This document shows positions 1 through 11,096 of a stretch of 64,000 nt of DNA, piece after piece (the first letter of the stretch is position 1; every line of letters starts with the position of its first letter). The DNA is from Anastrepha obliqua (taxonomy: Eukaryota; Arthropoda; Insecta; Diptera; Tephritidae): contig NC_072892.1 of assembly GCF_027943255.1 (NCBI RefSeq), positions 29,659,792-29,723,791 of the forward strand, in the 5' to 3' direction. The notes under the pieces are model-generated. The model searched no databases. It saw only the letters and a list, made by a program, of their open reading frames with translations, and had not been told where the DNA came from. Both the position numbers and the translations under genes were made by a program.

Positions 1-149
1 TTTGAGTAACTTTTGAGTAAAACCTTTTAAAAAAATAAATTAGACAAGAATACACATATGTATATATGAATGAATTGCTGATTATTATTCCCATCAGCTA
101 TCAAACCTGAATGAGGCACTTAAAAAAACCAACCGTCTTTAGAGAATAG

Positions 150-512
150 ACGCAAAGTTTTGTTATACCACGACAACGCAAGACCTCATACCGCAAGGCA
201 AACATTAGGCAAGCTGAACGACCTCAGATGGGAGCTAATGCCGCATCCACCATACTCTCCGGATATTGCACCTTGTGATTATCACCTTTTCCGTGGACTT
301 CAATCCCATATGAGTAATAAGAACTACTCCTCAAAAGAAGATATTAAAAAGGATATCGGAGCGTATTTTGGCTCCAAGGACAAAAAATTTTTTGAGCAGG
401 GAATTAAAAATTTGCCTAAATACTTATATTATTGATTAATAAATACTTTAAACATCTTTTTGTTAATTTTAAAACCACCTTTAAAAAACGCACGAAGTTA
501 TGGACTGACCTG
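150..512 (+). pseudogene. mariner transposase, C-terminal fragment with 3' terminal repeat
   Basis: The open frame at 160-435 carries the second and third catalytic aspartates of a DD34D mariner transposase: HDNARPHTA near the start, then PYSPDIAPCDYHLF. It ends with FFEQGIKNLPKYLYY, the usual mariner tail. About 75 bp after the stop the sequence ends in GACCTG followed by TA (513-514), which fits a mariner terminal repeat and target TA. The N-terminal DNA-binding half and the first aspartate are missing, so this is a 5'-truncated relic. It opens the window with no intact neighbour. Confidence 0.85.
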
Positions 513-552
513 TATTTGCATGTAATTAAATATATTTAAATGATGTTTAATG

Positions 553-740
553 TTGGCCGAGCTCCTCTTCGTATTTGTCATGTGCCCCTTCCAACAAATA
601 GAGGGACCGACAGTGTTATGCCTTATCTGAAAGGCAGATAACTTTTTTCAGATTTCAGAAATTCACTTGGAAGTTTATCATTACCTGCGGAGGAGCGATT
701 GTTTTTAGAAAAAACTTTTCTCTCATTTGGGGTTTCATGA
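553..740 (-). repeat. tRNA-derived SINE, 3' part only
   Basis: On the minus strand this matches the body and tail of the SINE best seen at 63481-63784: the segment starting GGCCGAGCTCC, the block on a three-nucleotide-rich C/T track, the stretch matching the 'tttaccattgcctgc' area and the final 'tgaaacaccaaaa' area. The tRNA-like head with A and B boxes is absent. The copy is old and has many substitutions. Confidence 0.65.
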
Positions 741-796
741 ACGTTTCATGTATGTACAATATATATTTTTGGGTTGGGTACGTAATGCTTATGATA

Positions 797-1541
797 CAAT
801 ATTCTGTTTACAAAATACTGTATACAAAATTCTGCATTTCAGAATTCTGTATTATAGAATTCTGTATACGAAATTCTGTATTTCAAAATTCTGTTAAAAA
901 TATTCTGTATTGCCGAAATGCTGTATTTGCGAAATTCTGTATTGGCGAAATTTTGTATTGACAAAATTCTGTATTGACGAAATGCTGTAAGTAAATGATA
1001 AGAAATTCAACAAACTTTATAAAAAAAGTGCGCACTTTTTTTCTTCAGTTGGATAGAATCCACCGTATTTTTGCGTAGAACTCCTTTGCGCGAGGGCGGC
1101 CTTCGGCCGCGCTTCAAAAAAATAACCCTCATCAGTCCGACTCCGGCTACGCAATCCACCGTATTTTTGCGTAGAACTCCTTTTCGCATGGGCGGCTTTC
1201 GGCCGCTCTTCAAAAAAATAACCCTCATCAGTCCGGCTACGCAATCCACCGTATTTTTGCGTAGAACTCCTTTTTTCGTTGACTTTTGTCAACACAAAAT
1301 TTTTTCAATACAGAATTTTGTTAATACAGAATTTCGTCAGTACAGAATTTTGTCAGTACAGAATTTCGTCAATACACAATTTTGTCAATACACAATTTTT
1401 TTAAGACAGTACAGAATTTTGTTTTTACAGAATTTTGTTAATACAGAATTCTGTAAATACAGAATTTTGTCACTGCAGAATTTTGTTACGTTAATTTACA
1501 ATATTTCGTACAAAAAGTATTTTGATATACAGCATTTTGTA
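797..1541. repeat. Foldback-like element: inverted arms of short tandem repeats around a 96-bp tandem core
   Basis: The left arm (797-990) is a degenerate array of 15-20 bp units such as TTCTGTATTGACGAAATGC. The right arm (1280-1541) is the same array in reverse complement (TACAGAATTTCGTCAATAC). Between them lie a perfect 22-bp palindrome at 1021-1042 (AAAAAAAGTGCGCAC plus T-run) and a core of two and a third tandem units starting at 1057, 1153 and 1243 (periods 96 and 90 bp), each containing GGCGGCCTTCGGCCGC or a variant. Arms built of short tandem repeats are the hallmark of foldback (FB/Galileo-type) elements. No transposase is present and I could not fix a target-site duplication. Open frames here are by-products of the repeats. 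Confidence 0.55.
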
Positions 1542-1671
1542 GGGATCCCTATATTTTTTTGTTTGTTTGTTGGGACAATTAGCAAGTACATCAGTCAGAC
1601 AATATTAAGTCCATTGTACTGCATTCGGGTTCCCTTTTTAATTTTCTTTAAATCTAAAAGACCTCCGAAGA

Positions 1672-1840
1672 AATCAGAGTAGTTCTTGTGGTGCCAAGGA
1701 GGTTGCTTCTTAACATATCAGTGGCAAAGACCTCAAACATGATTCGAGCGAAGGCCGGGCAGACACACATAAAGTAGTCCCCCGTCTCATCCTCCTCTCC
1801 ACATGTTAGGCAGAGTGTACTGTCTGAGATTTGTTTTTAA
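1672..1840 (-). pseudogene. Non-LTR retrotransposon ORF2, C-terminal tail relic
   Basis: Minus-strand translation gives LCLTCGEEDETGDYF followed by CVCPAFARI. This is the cysteine-rich tail (CxxC...CxCPAFA) found after the RT or RNase H domain in I/LOA/Jockey-type elements of flies. The same pattern recurs at 52510-52770 and 18860-18980 in this window. Only about 55 residues survive. It lies next to, but seems separate from, the Jockey-like RT at 1985-2955. Confidence 0.6.
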
Positions 1841-1984
1841 TCTATTTCTTTATTGCGATCTGTTTTTTGAGCATTAAGCAATGTTTTTACTTAAATCTAT
1901 TTAATTTATTTAAGAGAAAAAACATTATGGAATGCATCCAGTGGTGCAACCATTTACTATTTTTAAGATGCGTAATAATTTGGC

Positions 1985-2955
1985 CAATTTATTATCATAT
2001 AAGGTCTCAGATGGTAGATTTTCTCTTGAGGCTAGTGAAGGTTATGGAATTTGCAGTTATTTCTGTGGCAAGAGGGTTTGAGTGCGATTGGGTGCGATTG
2101 CGTATTTCTTCAGTTATTGTGGGCACTTTGAGATCACGATGAATTTCTCCATTTGTGATGTAATAAGGGACGTTTGAGATCATTCTGAGGGTGTCTGACT
2201 GGAATCTTTTAAGTATTTCGATTTAGAGTGAGCTGCAGTACTCCAAAGTTAAATACCATATGTCCATATCGGTTTCAAGATAGCTGAGTAAAGTGAGAGC
2301 TTACTTACTTTTGAGAGAAACATGAGAATTTCGATGTAGTAACGAATATAAGCTTCTGAGTTTTATTCCTAAAACCTTCCGTTTGGTAAAAGTAAGGGTT
2401 TTCAATGTAAGTTTGCTATCAAGATGCATGCCGAGATATTTTGCGCCGTTAGTTTGGGAGATAATTGTATTATTGAGCTTAACGGGTGGGCAAGTTTTTC
2501 GATTTAGAGTAAAAGTTACCTGGGAAGATTTTGTCTAATTTGCCTTAGTGCGCCACTCTTTCAACCAGTGAGTTATTTTATCAAGTCCTTTCTGTAGTTT
2601 TTGGGAAACCACATAGGAGTGGTAGTCAATTATGAGTACGGCAGTGTCATCCGCAAAAGCTCCGACTATTGTTTCTTCAGAAACTGGTAGATCGTATGTG
2701 TATAGCAAGTATAGGATGGGGCCCATAATACTGCCGTGGGTACACAAGCTGAACTCTCACATAATTCAGACTTTTTCTCGCTCTGTTTGGCAAAGAAATA
2801 TCGATTTTCGAGGTAGGACTTAATAAGCATGCAACAGTTTATTGAAAGAGTGTCTTTTATCTTATAGAGTAAGCCTTCATGCCAAACGCGGTCAAAGGCT
2901 TGAGATATATCTAGAAAAGCTGCTTAATAACAGGAGGATCTGTGACAGTCGGGCG
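1985..2955 (-). pseudogene. Jockey-clade reverse transcriptase relic
   Basis: Read on the minus strand in several broken frames. The 5' part gives AAFLDISQAFDRVWHEGL (RT motif A); 2535-2747 gives [17 protein letters not shown] and then the catalytic motif as FADDTAVL. Next comes KYLGMHLDSKLT, and the end reads FQSDTLRMISN and EIHRDLKVPTITEEI, a C-terminal signature typical of the Jockey clade. The 5' half (endonuclease) is missing and frameshifts are frequent, so this is a dead 5'-truncated copy. Confidence 0.8.
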
Positions 2956-2959
2956 GACA

Positions 2960-3770
2960 AGTAGGGAGCATCCATTTTTTTCCATTTTACATGCATACAT
3001 GTATATACATACATACATACTTAAAATATACATAACTATGCAAGTAGGGGAGATACTTTTTTCCAGGTATTTAGGTTGAGCTATTGTTCCGATGTAACGT
3101 ACGGATTTTGCTTATAAGTCGAACACAAATTTAAGGTTGCCGAAAGCTTCCGAAGTTGCGTTTTATTTTAAAGATTCTTTTAAATAAATAATTGCTATAA
3201 AAATATATATAAATTGCTCCTAATTCTTACTCGCACTTCTTCTTCCATAATATTTAAACTTTTAATTTGCAAAATGATAACACCAGCCGACTGACGTACT
3301 CGTATATATGCAAGCGTTGAAGAAGACACTATCCACCTGATATATGTGCGATATGCATGTGTTCTGAAGAAGATGGCATTATATCGGTATGGGGTCATAT
3401 TAATTTTCAATCCTATTATATACTTTTTCTTAATAAATACTGCTAGTGTTAAAAATACCTTATGCGGCAAAATAAATAACTTATTTATGTATACCAAACT
3501 GCTTAGAATAAGGGGACGAGCCGATTTGCCCATGTCACTACATCCGTCTGTACGCACGACAAAGGAAAACCACATTACATATTTATTTTATTTTTAGTTT
3601 TTTGTTACCTAAGGGCAGGTCTTTTGTTGGACTATGACTTGCGAACAAGTGCACGGGCATCAAATCAATGCGGAACATACAACATTTTCTCTGGATTCCA
3701 AGTATGTATTGTCTAAAAATACTTTTAAATTGTTTATATTTATTTCCTAAAGTATTTTTAGTAAACGACA
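2960..3770. other. No gene recognised
   Basis: Contains a short CATA-type microsatellite around 2990-3025 and AT-rich sequence. The overlapping open frames at 3195-3575 (-) and 3346-3597 (+) have no family motif and AT-biased composition, and I do not regard them as genes. Confidence 0.5.
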
Positions 3771-3774
3771 TTTT

Positions 3775-4610
3775 TTAATGACATAAAGAGCAGTATCGTT
3801 CGGTAAACGCTTTTTTTTTGATGAGAAACTATGCGAGGAAATAAAAGCAAAATTGAATGCTGTTCATGGGACGCTTCGTCATCTATGACCACAGTTATAG
3901 GTAGGTTCAAAGAATTTAAAGGTGGGCGAACATCCGTTTTTGATGAGAAGCGACCAGGACGCCCGGCACACGTGGTTACCGAGGAAATCATTCAAAAAGT
4001 CGACGTTATGATTCTCGCTGATCGACGAACGAAAGTACGCGAAATAACAGACTGGAATGGCAATTAATATATATTTTACATGATAAGTTGACGAAGCAAC
4101 AACAAGCGGATGCGGCTGTTAACTTTGAAGCAGTGCAATTTAAGCAAGATACGAAGAAATTTTCGCATCGAGATGTCACCGTTTATAAAACCTGGACTCA
4201 TCATTACTTAACAGAAACTAAGCAACAATCAAAACAATGGATTTAGCCCGGTGAATCTGCTCCAAAGAAGGCGAAGATAGTCCCATCGCCCGGAAAGGTC
4301 ATGGCGACGATGTATTGAGATGCGAACGGCGTCATCCTCATAGGTTTTTAGAAAAACGAAGAACGATCACTAGACAATACTAAAGACCACTTTAAGCAAA
4401 AATTGAAGGAGACATGGCCGCATTTGGCGAAAATTGGATCTGGCGAAAAAATTTAGTTCAGACGAGGAAATCATCGTCGAGACAGAGGCGGTATTTGAGA
4501 GATATACAAATCCTATTTTTTGGAGGGGTTAAAAAAATGGCCGGAGCGTTGGGAGAAGTGTATCTTTCTAACAGGAAACTATGTTGAAAACCAAAAAAAA
4601 AAAAAACAAA
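3775..4610 (+). pseudogene. mariner transposase pseudogene (SETMAR-like/irritans type)
   Basis: An N-terminal segment FKEFKGGRTSVFDEKRPGRP (helix-turn-helix region) and VREI are readable at 3900-4060. Later frames give HRDVTVYKTWTHHY, then QQSKQWI and PGESAPKKAK, then GKVMATMY, and finally KKWPERWEKC near 4540. The order matches a full mariner transposase, but several frameshifts and stops break it and the HDNA and PYSPD blocks are not legible. The 3' flank reads TTTATTGAGCTCCCCTCGTA and may be the terminal repeat; I did not find a convincing partner 5' of the gene. Confidence 0.75.
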
Positions 4611-4685
4611 ATAGTGTCTTCATTTCTAACACGGGTATTTATTGAGCTCCCCTCGTACAACGGTAGCGCACTATGTAAACATGTA

Positions 4686-4886
4686 CAGTTAGGGGCATAA
4701 CTATTTGCACAACCGCACACTACACATTTTGAAAATATTCAACATTTATTTAAATATGCAAAGATATTAAGTGCAGTTTGATTTTGAAATAATTTTAATT
4801 TGTTTAGTTTAAAAAATAAAAAAAAATTATTACACGAAACAAATTATTTAAAAATGTACAAAATACGAATAGTATGCCCCTCACTG
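4686..4886. mobile_element. TA-flanked MITE, 201 bp
   Basis: The ends are inverted: CAGTTAGGGGCATAACTATTTG on the left and, in reverse complement, CAGTGAGGGGCATACTATTCG on the right. TA lies immediately outside both ends (4684-4685 and 4887-4888). The interior is AT-rich and non-coding. This is the form of a non-autonomous Tc1/mariner element. No copy with a matching transposase is in the window. Confidence 0.8.
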
Positions 4887-4889
4887 TAT

Positions 4890-5565
4890 GTATTAAAGCA
4901 TATTGATGCAAAGTTTTTTAACGTACACTGCGTTTAATAACTAAAGCACTAGAACCTATTGACAAGTTATGACAATTTATTTGCTGGAAGGGAATTTTAG
5001 AAAAAATTTCATATATACAGTTTTATAGCTCATTAAATTTTGGTACAATTAAGTGCAAGTTTCAAGTCACTCAAAAATCGCGTTGATTTTTGGGAATTTT
5101 TTTTGCTGGCGCCTTTGCGAATTTTTTCCATACAACCAATGCGTGACGTTTTGCTTTATACGGAGAGAAAAACAGGCACCGTCAGCCAAAAAATTTCCAA
5201 ACACGAATTAAATAAATAAGTAGAGAATGCGTAAATTTTGCTAATTTAGTAATTAATTCCTAAGCTGGAGCATGTTTCATTTAGGCTACCACATGCGATG
5301 AGGGAGATTATAGTATGTACAGATTGTTTACGAAAAACACCTTCACAGCATGAAACTATAAACTTATCTAGCTGTGCCCCCTAAGCAGTCCCAAAATAAG
5401 AGATTAATACATACGAGTATATATGTAAATATGTATCGCTTGTCAATTATAGACTAAAGTTAATTGGTATGAAAAATGCAGTTTTGTATTAGTAATTAAA
5501 TGAGTAAAGATTCAAAAACTCTGCCTGAAACACTTGCAAGGGTTAAGTGACTTTGGTCGTTTAAA
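4890..5565. other. No gene recognised
   Basis: AT-rich sequence with no readable family motif on either strand and no repeat unit that recurs elsewhere in the window. Confidence 0.5.
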
Positions 5566-5840
5566 AAATATCGGGTGTTTTTTTAAGTTGATTGAGAACT
5601 ATTGATGTCGATAACTATGGTTTGAGAGCTGCGAATGGCGAGCTGTGCTCGCATTTCTTTTCGCCAAGGCTTGGCAAGCCATCATGAATCGTTTAACGCC
5701 AGAACAATGCTTCCAAATTGAGGAAATTTACTTAAAAAAAAACAAAAAATCAGTTCACGAAGTTCACAGAGCGAAGTGTTGAAGAAGACGCCGAAAGATC
5801 GATTCGTTGTCGTTCTCGTTGTGCGTTGAAAGGTACATCC
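5566..5840 (+). mobile_element. 5' end of a Tc1-type element (family shared with 8345-8637)
   Basis: Begins with CGGGTGTTTTTTT, runs through TCGATAACTATGGTTTGAGAGC, and then encodes MNRLTPEQCFQIEEI, the start of a transposase. The copy at 8345-8637 has the same order on the other strand. Only the terminal repeat, leader and first coding segment are kept; it then abuts the leader of a mariner relic. A 24-bp match to the leader also occurs at about 21260. Confidence 0.65.
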
Positions 5841-5925
5841 ATTGCTGAAAGTTTGGTGATATTCGGTTCACTGGAAGCGAAGTTATTGCGTCTAAAGTGT
5901 CAGTATGTTAGTGTCATCGGTACAA

Positions 5926-6915
5926 AAATGAGTTTCGAACAAAGAGCTAATATCAAATTTTATTTTAAAATCGGTAAAACGTTTACCGAAACATTTTGAA
6001 TTGGCGAACAAAGTTTATGGCGATGATTGTCTTTCTCGTGTCAGAGTTCATGAGTGGGTAACACGTTTCAGAGAAGGTTGTGAGGACATAAATGGCAATG
6101 AACTGGCCGCCCACAATCAGTAATCACCGAAAACTCCATCGAAATTGTTCGTAAATTTATCAAAAATGAACCGAAATCATCGTTGAAATTCATGAATCGG
6201 AGTTGAATATCTCCAAAACATCGATTTATCGTATTTTAACTGATCATTTAGGCTTTCGAAAGATCTGTGCACGTTTTATTCCGCTCAACTTAACTGAATA
6301 CCAAGAATTGCTTAGAACTCAACATTCGAAAGACCTCTTTAAAGAGGCGAGAAAAGACTAGAACTTCCTTTACAACTGTGTAACTGGTGATGTAACTGGA
6401 CATGGACCTGAAACTAAGCGTTAAAGTGTCGAATGGAAGGCCTCAGACGAGCCACCACCCAAAAAATCGCGTGTGGAGAAGTCAAAAACCAGTCGACGCT
6501 CATTTGTTTTTACGATGCCAAGGGAATTGTGCACAAGGAGTTCGTGCCAATGGGCCAAACCGTCAATGCCATTTTCAATCTTGGCGTTTTAAAGCATTTA
6601 TTGCATCGCATCGAATTCGCCCTGAATACCGCGAAGGAGGAAGCTGGAGCTTATTGCATGATAATGCACCATCCCATCGATCCACTCTTGTGACTGATTT
6701 TTTAACTAGAAATCGCATTTTAATCATCAATCACTCACCGTATTCGTGTATTCGCCTGATATGGCTCCCTGTGACTTCTACCTATTCGGAAAATTGCATT
6801 TGGCATCGACATCCTGCGGAACATTCCGGTCAATGACCTGAAACACTCTTTCGAAAAGCTTTTACATCGGGCAAAACGGTGTATCTAGGCCAGAGGGAAC
6901 TATTTTGATTAAATT
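5926..6915 (+). pseudogene. mariner-type transposase pseudogene, nearly full length
   Basis: Starts at ATG in MSFEQRANIKFYFKIGKTF (5926). It continues, with frameshifts, through CLSRVRVHEWVTRFREG, VRKFIKNEPKSS, TSIYRILTDHLGF, RKICARFIP and LLRTQHSKDLFKEARKD, then FNLGVLKHLLHRI. It ends with HSPYS..SPDMAPCDFYLFGKLHL, the block holding the third catalytic aspartate. All main regions of a roughly 340-residue transposase appear in order. Stops and frame changes, including a break in the middle-aspartate block, make it inactive. The two longest open frames, 6402-6836 and 6433-6693, are pieces of it. Confidence 0.75.
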
Positions 6916-7980
6916 AACTCGAAGTTATCAGAAAAGAGCTCCTTTCGTTTATATTTTAGCTCAGTCTTGTTTACTTTGGACTTCACCTTGTATTATTCAG
7001 ATTTATTGGAAAAAGCAGTTATAGGAGTCAGTAGTTTATAGGGGTACGGGTAATAAATTTAGTTGAGGATTATAACGATCACCGGTTGAGGATTTATAAT
7101 TTAACGGATTTACTCTTATAGAGTTATTGAGTAAAACGCTTTTAGTAGATTTTGGAATGTTTCTTGTGGCTATAACCAAATTCGGATATACTGGAATTAA
7201 ACCCACTTCGTATACATATTATATATAGTATGTTATTGACGGACCCCAACAACACACATACAATAACATTGTGTGAGTGACTCTTCATCGTTTGTCGTGA
7301 AGACTCCGTTCGCTATCATTCGCCTCTCGGCTGACAATGACAAGCCACCGAGGCGATTTCTGACATTGAAAAGATGTTCGGTGGCGACTGGAAACTGCAG
7401 GAAAACATCATAGCGAGACTCTAATACGCACAGATTGGTGTAGAAGCTTGGTTCAGTTAACTCTCCATGATATATGCGGCATTTTCTTAATATTTGTATT
7501 GAAGTTCGTTTCTAAAGTATGAATACAAGTATTTTAATACTTTTACTTACCGACAAGCCGACCGACGGTCCAGCAACAGCAACAAACATTCTTTTTTCAA
7601 AGGGTTGCTAATTTCACTCCTTTCATTCTGTTTCGTAGCATTGTTATTGTTGATTTCTCGTTTTTTAATCTTTTTTCTACATTCATGCGTGGAAAAAGTT
7701 TGAACTTCTGTTGGTCATTCAGAAGTAGGGTTACCATATATGGTGATTTTTGCTACATGACGCTGCATTGCATATTTCTGAATAAATCTGAAAATGTACT
7801 TCTTTTTATATTTTGTACTTTCTTCTACTGTTTTATACAGTTTTTCATTGGTGTGCCCTCATAAACTAAATTTAAATAAAAAACTTGTTTAATATTTCTA
7901 ATCCGTGGCTTCATTTGCGGGTAATTGAAATTGAGAATGAAAGTAAAATACAACAAAGTGTAAAATTTCTAAACTAAACT
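6916..7980. other. No gene recognised
   Basis: I see no coding motif, no RNA gene and no terminal repeats. Composition is AT-rich. Short GC-richer stretch at about 7300-7400 has no readable protein motif. Confidence 0.5.
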
Positions 7981-8018
7981 GGTAGTCACGCACCAAACCA
8001 TTCGGCTACGGCGGCCGC
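7981..8018 (-). repeat. tRNA-derived SINE, head fragment
   Basis: In reverse complement this reads GGCGGCCGCCGTAGCCGAATGG and onward to GTGACTACC, the A-box half of the SINE head. It stops before the B box. Compare 63481-63520. Confidence 0.6.
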
Positions 8019-8344
8019 CACATTTACATTTACTCTCGGAAATATTCACAGTGAGCCAATTATAGACAAACAACTTCGACTTAAATTGTATAGGGGGTCA
8101 ACTTAAAATGATAATACAAAACAGAAATATTGTTAGAATGCATTTTTTATCATAATCGGGTAGATAATTTTTTGAATATGATAACCAGCATATGTCCGCC
8201 ACGGCTGACTAATTTTTCCAATATATCTATATAATAAATCTAAATAAGTTCAATCAACAGATATGCGACGCAACCATCGTTTGCCTTAAATTTTTGCTTG
8301 AACTGCATTTATAGGCACATAAGCCAAGAACTTTACATGAAATT

Positions 8345-8637
8345 TTTTACGTAGTTGAAGAACAAAGGCCAACAAGTTGAGAAAGACGACGAATCGACAT
8401 TTCGGCATCTTCTTCAACACTTCGCTGTATGAACTTCGCGAACAGATTTATTTTTATTATATTTTTATCAAAGCAAATTTCCATAATTTGGAAGTGTTGT
8501 TCTGGCGTTAAACGATTCATGATGACTTGAAAATTCTTACTGAATAGAAATGTCAACATAGTTTGCCATTGTCAGCTGTCAAACCATAGTTTTTGATATC
8601 GATAGTTATCATACAGTTAAAAAACACCCGAATATTT
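8345..8637 (-). mobile_element. 5' end of a Tc1-type element (same family as 5566-5840)
   Basis: From the minus strand: terminal ATTCGGGTGTTTTTTAACTG, then a leader with AACTATGGTTTGACAGC, then an open frame (8347-8559) reading MNRLTPEQHFQIMEICFDKN, the start of a Tc1-type transposase with a helix-turn-helix. After about 60 codons the family similarity stops. Because the match to 5566-5840 ends at a comparable place, both may be fragments of one deletion derivative rather than random truncations. Confidence 0.65.
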
Positions 8638-8740
8638 AAAAACATAAATTGGCAAGGGGTTTTTGTATGAAGAATCTAGAGTTATTTTGTTTAATATTTT
8701 CTTTATTTTTTACTGGAATGATTGTGTGATAAACTTTGCA

Positions 8741-9053
8741 GGCCATCGTAGCCGAAGGAGTTTGTACGCTACCAGCATAAGCTTGCCTCGGCTTCAAAAC
8801 TCACCGTAGGCATAAACCATCAAATGGCAAAAAAGGTTTTTCGTAATAGCCTCAACAGGCAATGGCAAACCTCTGAGCAATTTTCTGCCATGGAAAATCT
8901 TTTCATAAAAAGGATCTGCCATTTATAGGCAGCATAAAACTGTAGGTTCCTCCATTTTTGGAATAACATGAAGACGCACACCACAAAGATATGGAGGAGC
9001 TCGGCCTTTCTTTGTGTTGTGCTTAGTAATTGAAAGCGATCTCATATATATGT
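8741..9053 (+). repeat. tRNA-derived SINE, near full length, diverged
   Basis: Starts with GGCCATCGTAGCCGAAG (A-box region). The B-box area is degraded. It then follows the shared body: GGCAATGGCAAACCTC, CTGCCAT, TAGGTTCCTCCATTTTTGG, GAAGACGCACACCACAAA and GGAGGAGCTCGGCC, ending at a short AT run. Order and spacing match 63481-63784. Confidence 0.75.
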
Positions 9054-9316
9054 TTGAGGTGCAAAATTAATCACCCTATTGCTGGCTGGCGGCCGCCGTA
9101 GCCAAATGGGTTGATAAGTGACTACCATTCGGAATTCACAGAGAGAACGCAGGTTCGAATCTCGGTGAAACATCAAAATTAAGATTACAAATTTAACAAA
9201 GAAACAAGCGATCGGCGCCATAAAGATCAAAATAAAGATTTCCATCACTCAAAATATTTTTTAGTAAAAAGGGTATTCAAAAACAAAATTGAATGATTCA
9301 ATTTGCGCCACCTTCC
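9054..9316. mobile_element. TA-type MITE (CAAGGTGGCGC family) interrupted by a SINE
   Basis: The left end reads GAGGTGCAAAATTAATCACCC and the right end CAATTTGCGCCACCTTC, which are inverted repeats of each other. The body reads GTGATGGAAATCTTTATTTTGA in reverse complement, as in the copies at 46045 and 55190. A SINE head sits inside at 9090-9190, so the MITE is the older insertion. Confidence 0.65.
9090..9190 (+). repeat. tRNA-derived SINE head inserted in a MITE
   Basis: Clear A box (TAGCCAAATGGG) and B box (GGTTCGAATCT at 9152-9162), followed by the conserved GGTGAAACATCAAAATTAAG. The body and tail are missing. Confidence 0.8.
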
Positions 9317-9689
9317 CTATTTATGTATTTTTTGTTATTGTTTAAAAAAAAACGCACCAAATATATCGAAAAATATGCAACACATGTCCTTTCCTTGGCA
9401 ATGTTGGCTACTCCCTGCAAGAAAAACTGAAATGTACTCTTTTTCTCATATAAAATCTGGCAACCCTATTCAAAAGTCCGAGGCGAAATTGTATTCTTAA
9501 TCGATTTGCTCAACGTCAACCCCTTCCAGCGTCTCCGTTAGTATAATTGAGCAACCGCATCACACCACCAGAATGGCTCCGTAAATACAATATGCACACG
9601 GTCTTCAGATGTTTAAAGAATAAATAACTACGAGCTTATAAGTATATGCACCACCTCAAACCAACTCGCACTATTGCGGCCAGTTGCCA

Positions 9690-9728
9690 GCCATCAGTCA
9701 GACACCGGTCAGCAGCAGCACTGAATGT
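9690..9728 (+). promoter_or_regulatory. Possible RNA polymerase II initiator (Inr + DPE-like)
   Basis: TCAGTC at 9694-9699 is a perfect insect initiator. Counting its A as +1, positions +28 to +32 read GAATG, four of five matches to the downstream element RGWYV. It lies about 350 bp before the ATG of the candidate exon at 10050. Such motifs also arise by chance, so this is a suggestion only. Confidence 0.25.
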
Positions 9729-10049
9729 TGAAGGAACAAAATTTATAGGAAATAAAAAAATGAAATGTCGATTTCAAATGAGACTACCAAACAAATGGAA
9801 TGAGCATTAATTACACGAAACACACGACGTTCTGTAGCAGTCAGAAGAAATCAGAAAGAAAGAAATTTCGCATCCACCACCCGTTGACTAACGCCGCTGG
9901 ACATTCTTAATATTTGAGCGATGATATTCAAACCTGCATTAGCTTTTTTGGAAACTGGCTTTCTTTGCTTCCCCCTTGGAAGGATTTCGAAGTTTGTTTG
10001 GTTGTGAACTCAATGGATGACTTTTAATTGTGAGTTTATTACGGGCATA

Positions 10050-10187
10050 ATGAACGGCCATTCAGACAGCAATGCCGGTGGAGGTGGCAAAAAGTGTGAG
10101 TTCAGCAACTGGGAGGATTATGAGAGGAACGAGAACTCCGAATCGGCTAAAATCAATTTGAATACATTAACATACTCTTCGCTGTAA
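10050..10187 (+). CDS. Candidate host coding exon (45 codons)
   Basis: ATG at 10050 opens MNGHSDSNAGGGGKK, followed by CEFSNWEDYERNENSES and AKINLNTLTYSSL before a stop at 10185. Third positions are rich in C/G (AAC GGC CAT TCA GAC AGC), unlike the AT-rich surroundings, and the peptide resembles no transposon protein I know. A possible splice donor, AAGT|GTGAGT, lies after GGGGKK, so the coding part may end there with the rest intronic. Alternatively the whole frame is translated. I do not recognise the gene. A possible promoter lies 350 bp upstream. Confidence 0.35.
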   Translation: MNGHSDSNAGGGGKKCEFSNWEDYERNENSESAKINLNTLTYSSL

Positions 10188-10189
10188 AA

Positions 10190-11090
10190 AATGTGATACA
10201 TCTACAAGTAGAAAATACGAATAGCAAAACGTATTCCCTGCCAAACCATTCAAATAACAACTTTCGCGCTTATCGCTCGAACAAATGAGTCCCTCATGTT
10301 GTTTTGGCTTGTATATTGTATGCAGATAAAAGTTTCTTTTTATCATCGACATATGTAAATGTTGCTTTAAGATACTTAGGATTAAAAATACACTGCGTAC
10401 AAAAATTGAAAAAAAGAAACGCCTAACATGGAACGCCTCTTATGCATCTTTAAGTAATAAAATAGAAATACAAAATTCTAAATACCTTGTAACACACATT
10501 ATTGGCTCAGGTTCCTAAGAAAAGGGCTTAGTGTGAATGTAGGAAACTAATTTTTTTTTTTCATGGAATAAATATGCTGTCATAACTTTTACTTCCTTCA
10601 TTGCAAATGAAATGATTACAAAAGCAAAGAAAGATGTTTGGAGCTCTTTTTAGACCGGCGCGTTGAGAGGAGTTGAGCTAGCCAGGTCTATCCGTCCATT
10701 GTTCCGTCATACGCCATATTTGCATGAAACTTAGTATATTTATTACTTTTTGCCCAGGGTAGGTTGGTATTGCAGAATGGGCCTGCTTTCTTATTTCGTA
10801 CTCTACAAACTCCATTAAATGTAAATCTTATTCAAAACGTAAATTTACGAAATTGTACGAACGATCACACTGCTTGTATCTGTAAAACAGCTCATGAAAT
10901 CAACGTCAAAATTGTTCTAATGACAGTTAATGTATTGTTTATAAGCGATCAAAAGCACTTGGATCTCAGTTTTGTTGATTTTTTTTTCTGTGATGGAATT
11001 CAAACGTAATAGTGTGATTGCATTATATATATTTGGTTGGAAAATCACAACCAGCCATTGTTCGTGAGCTCAGTCACCTCAAAGTGAATA
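10190..11090. other. No gene recognised
   Basis: AT-rich. The open frame at 10764-11009 has no recognisable motif. The sequence just before 11097 probably belongs to the leader of the transposase relic that follows. Confidence 0.45.
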
Positions 11091-11096
11091 AAATGT

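Noticed and set aside
1007..1682. Overlapping frames in the foldback-like region (80-203 codons)
   Set aside because: They follow the 96-bp and short tandem repeats and have repetitive protein sequence without any motif.
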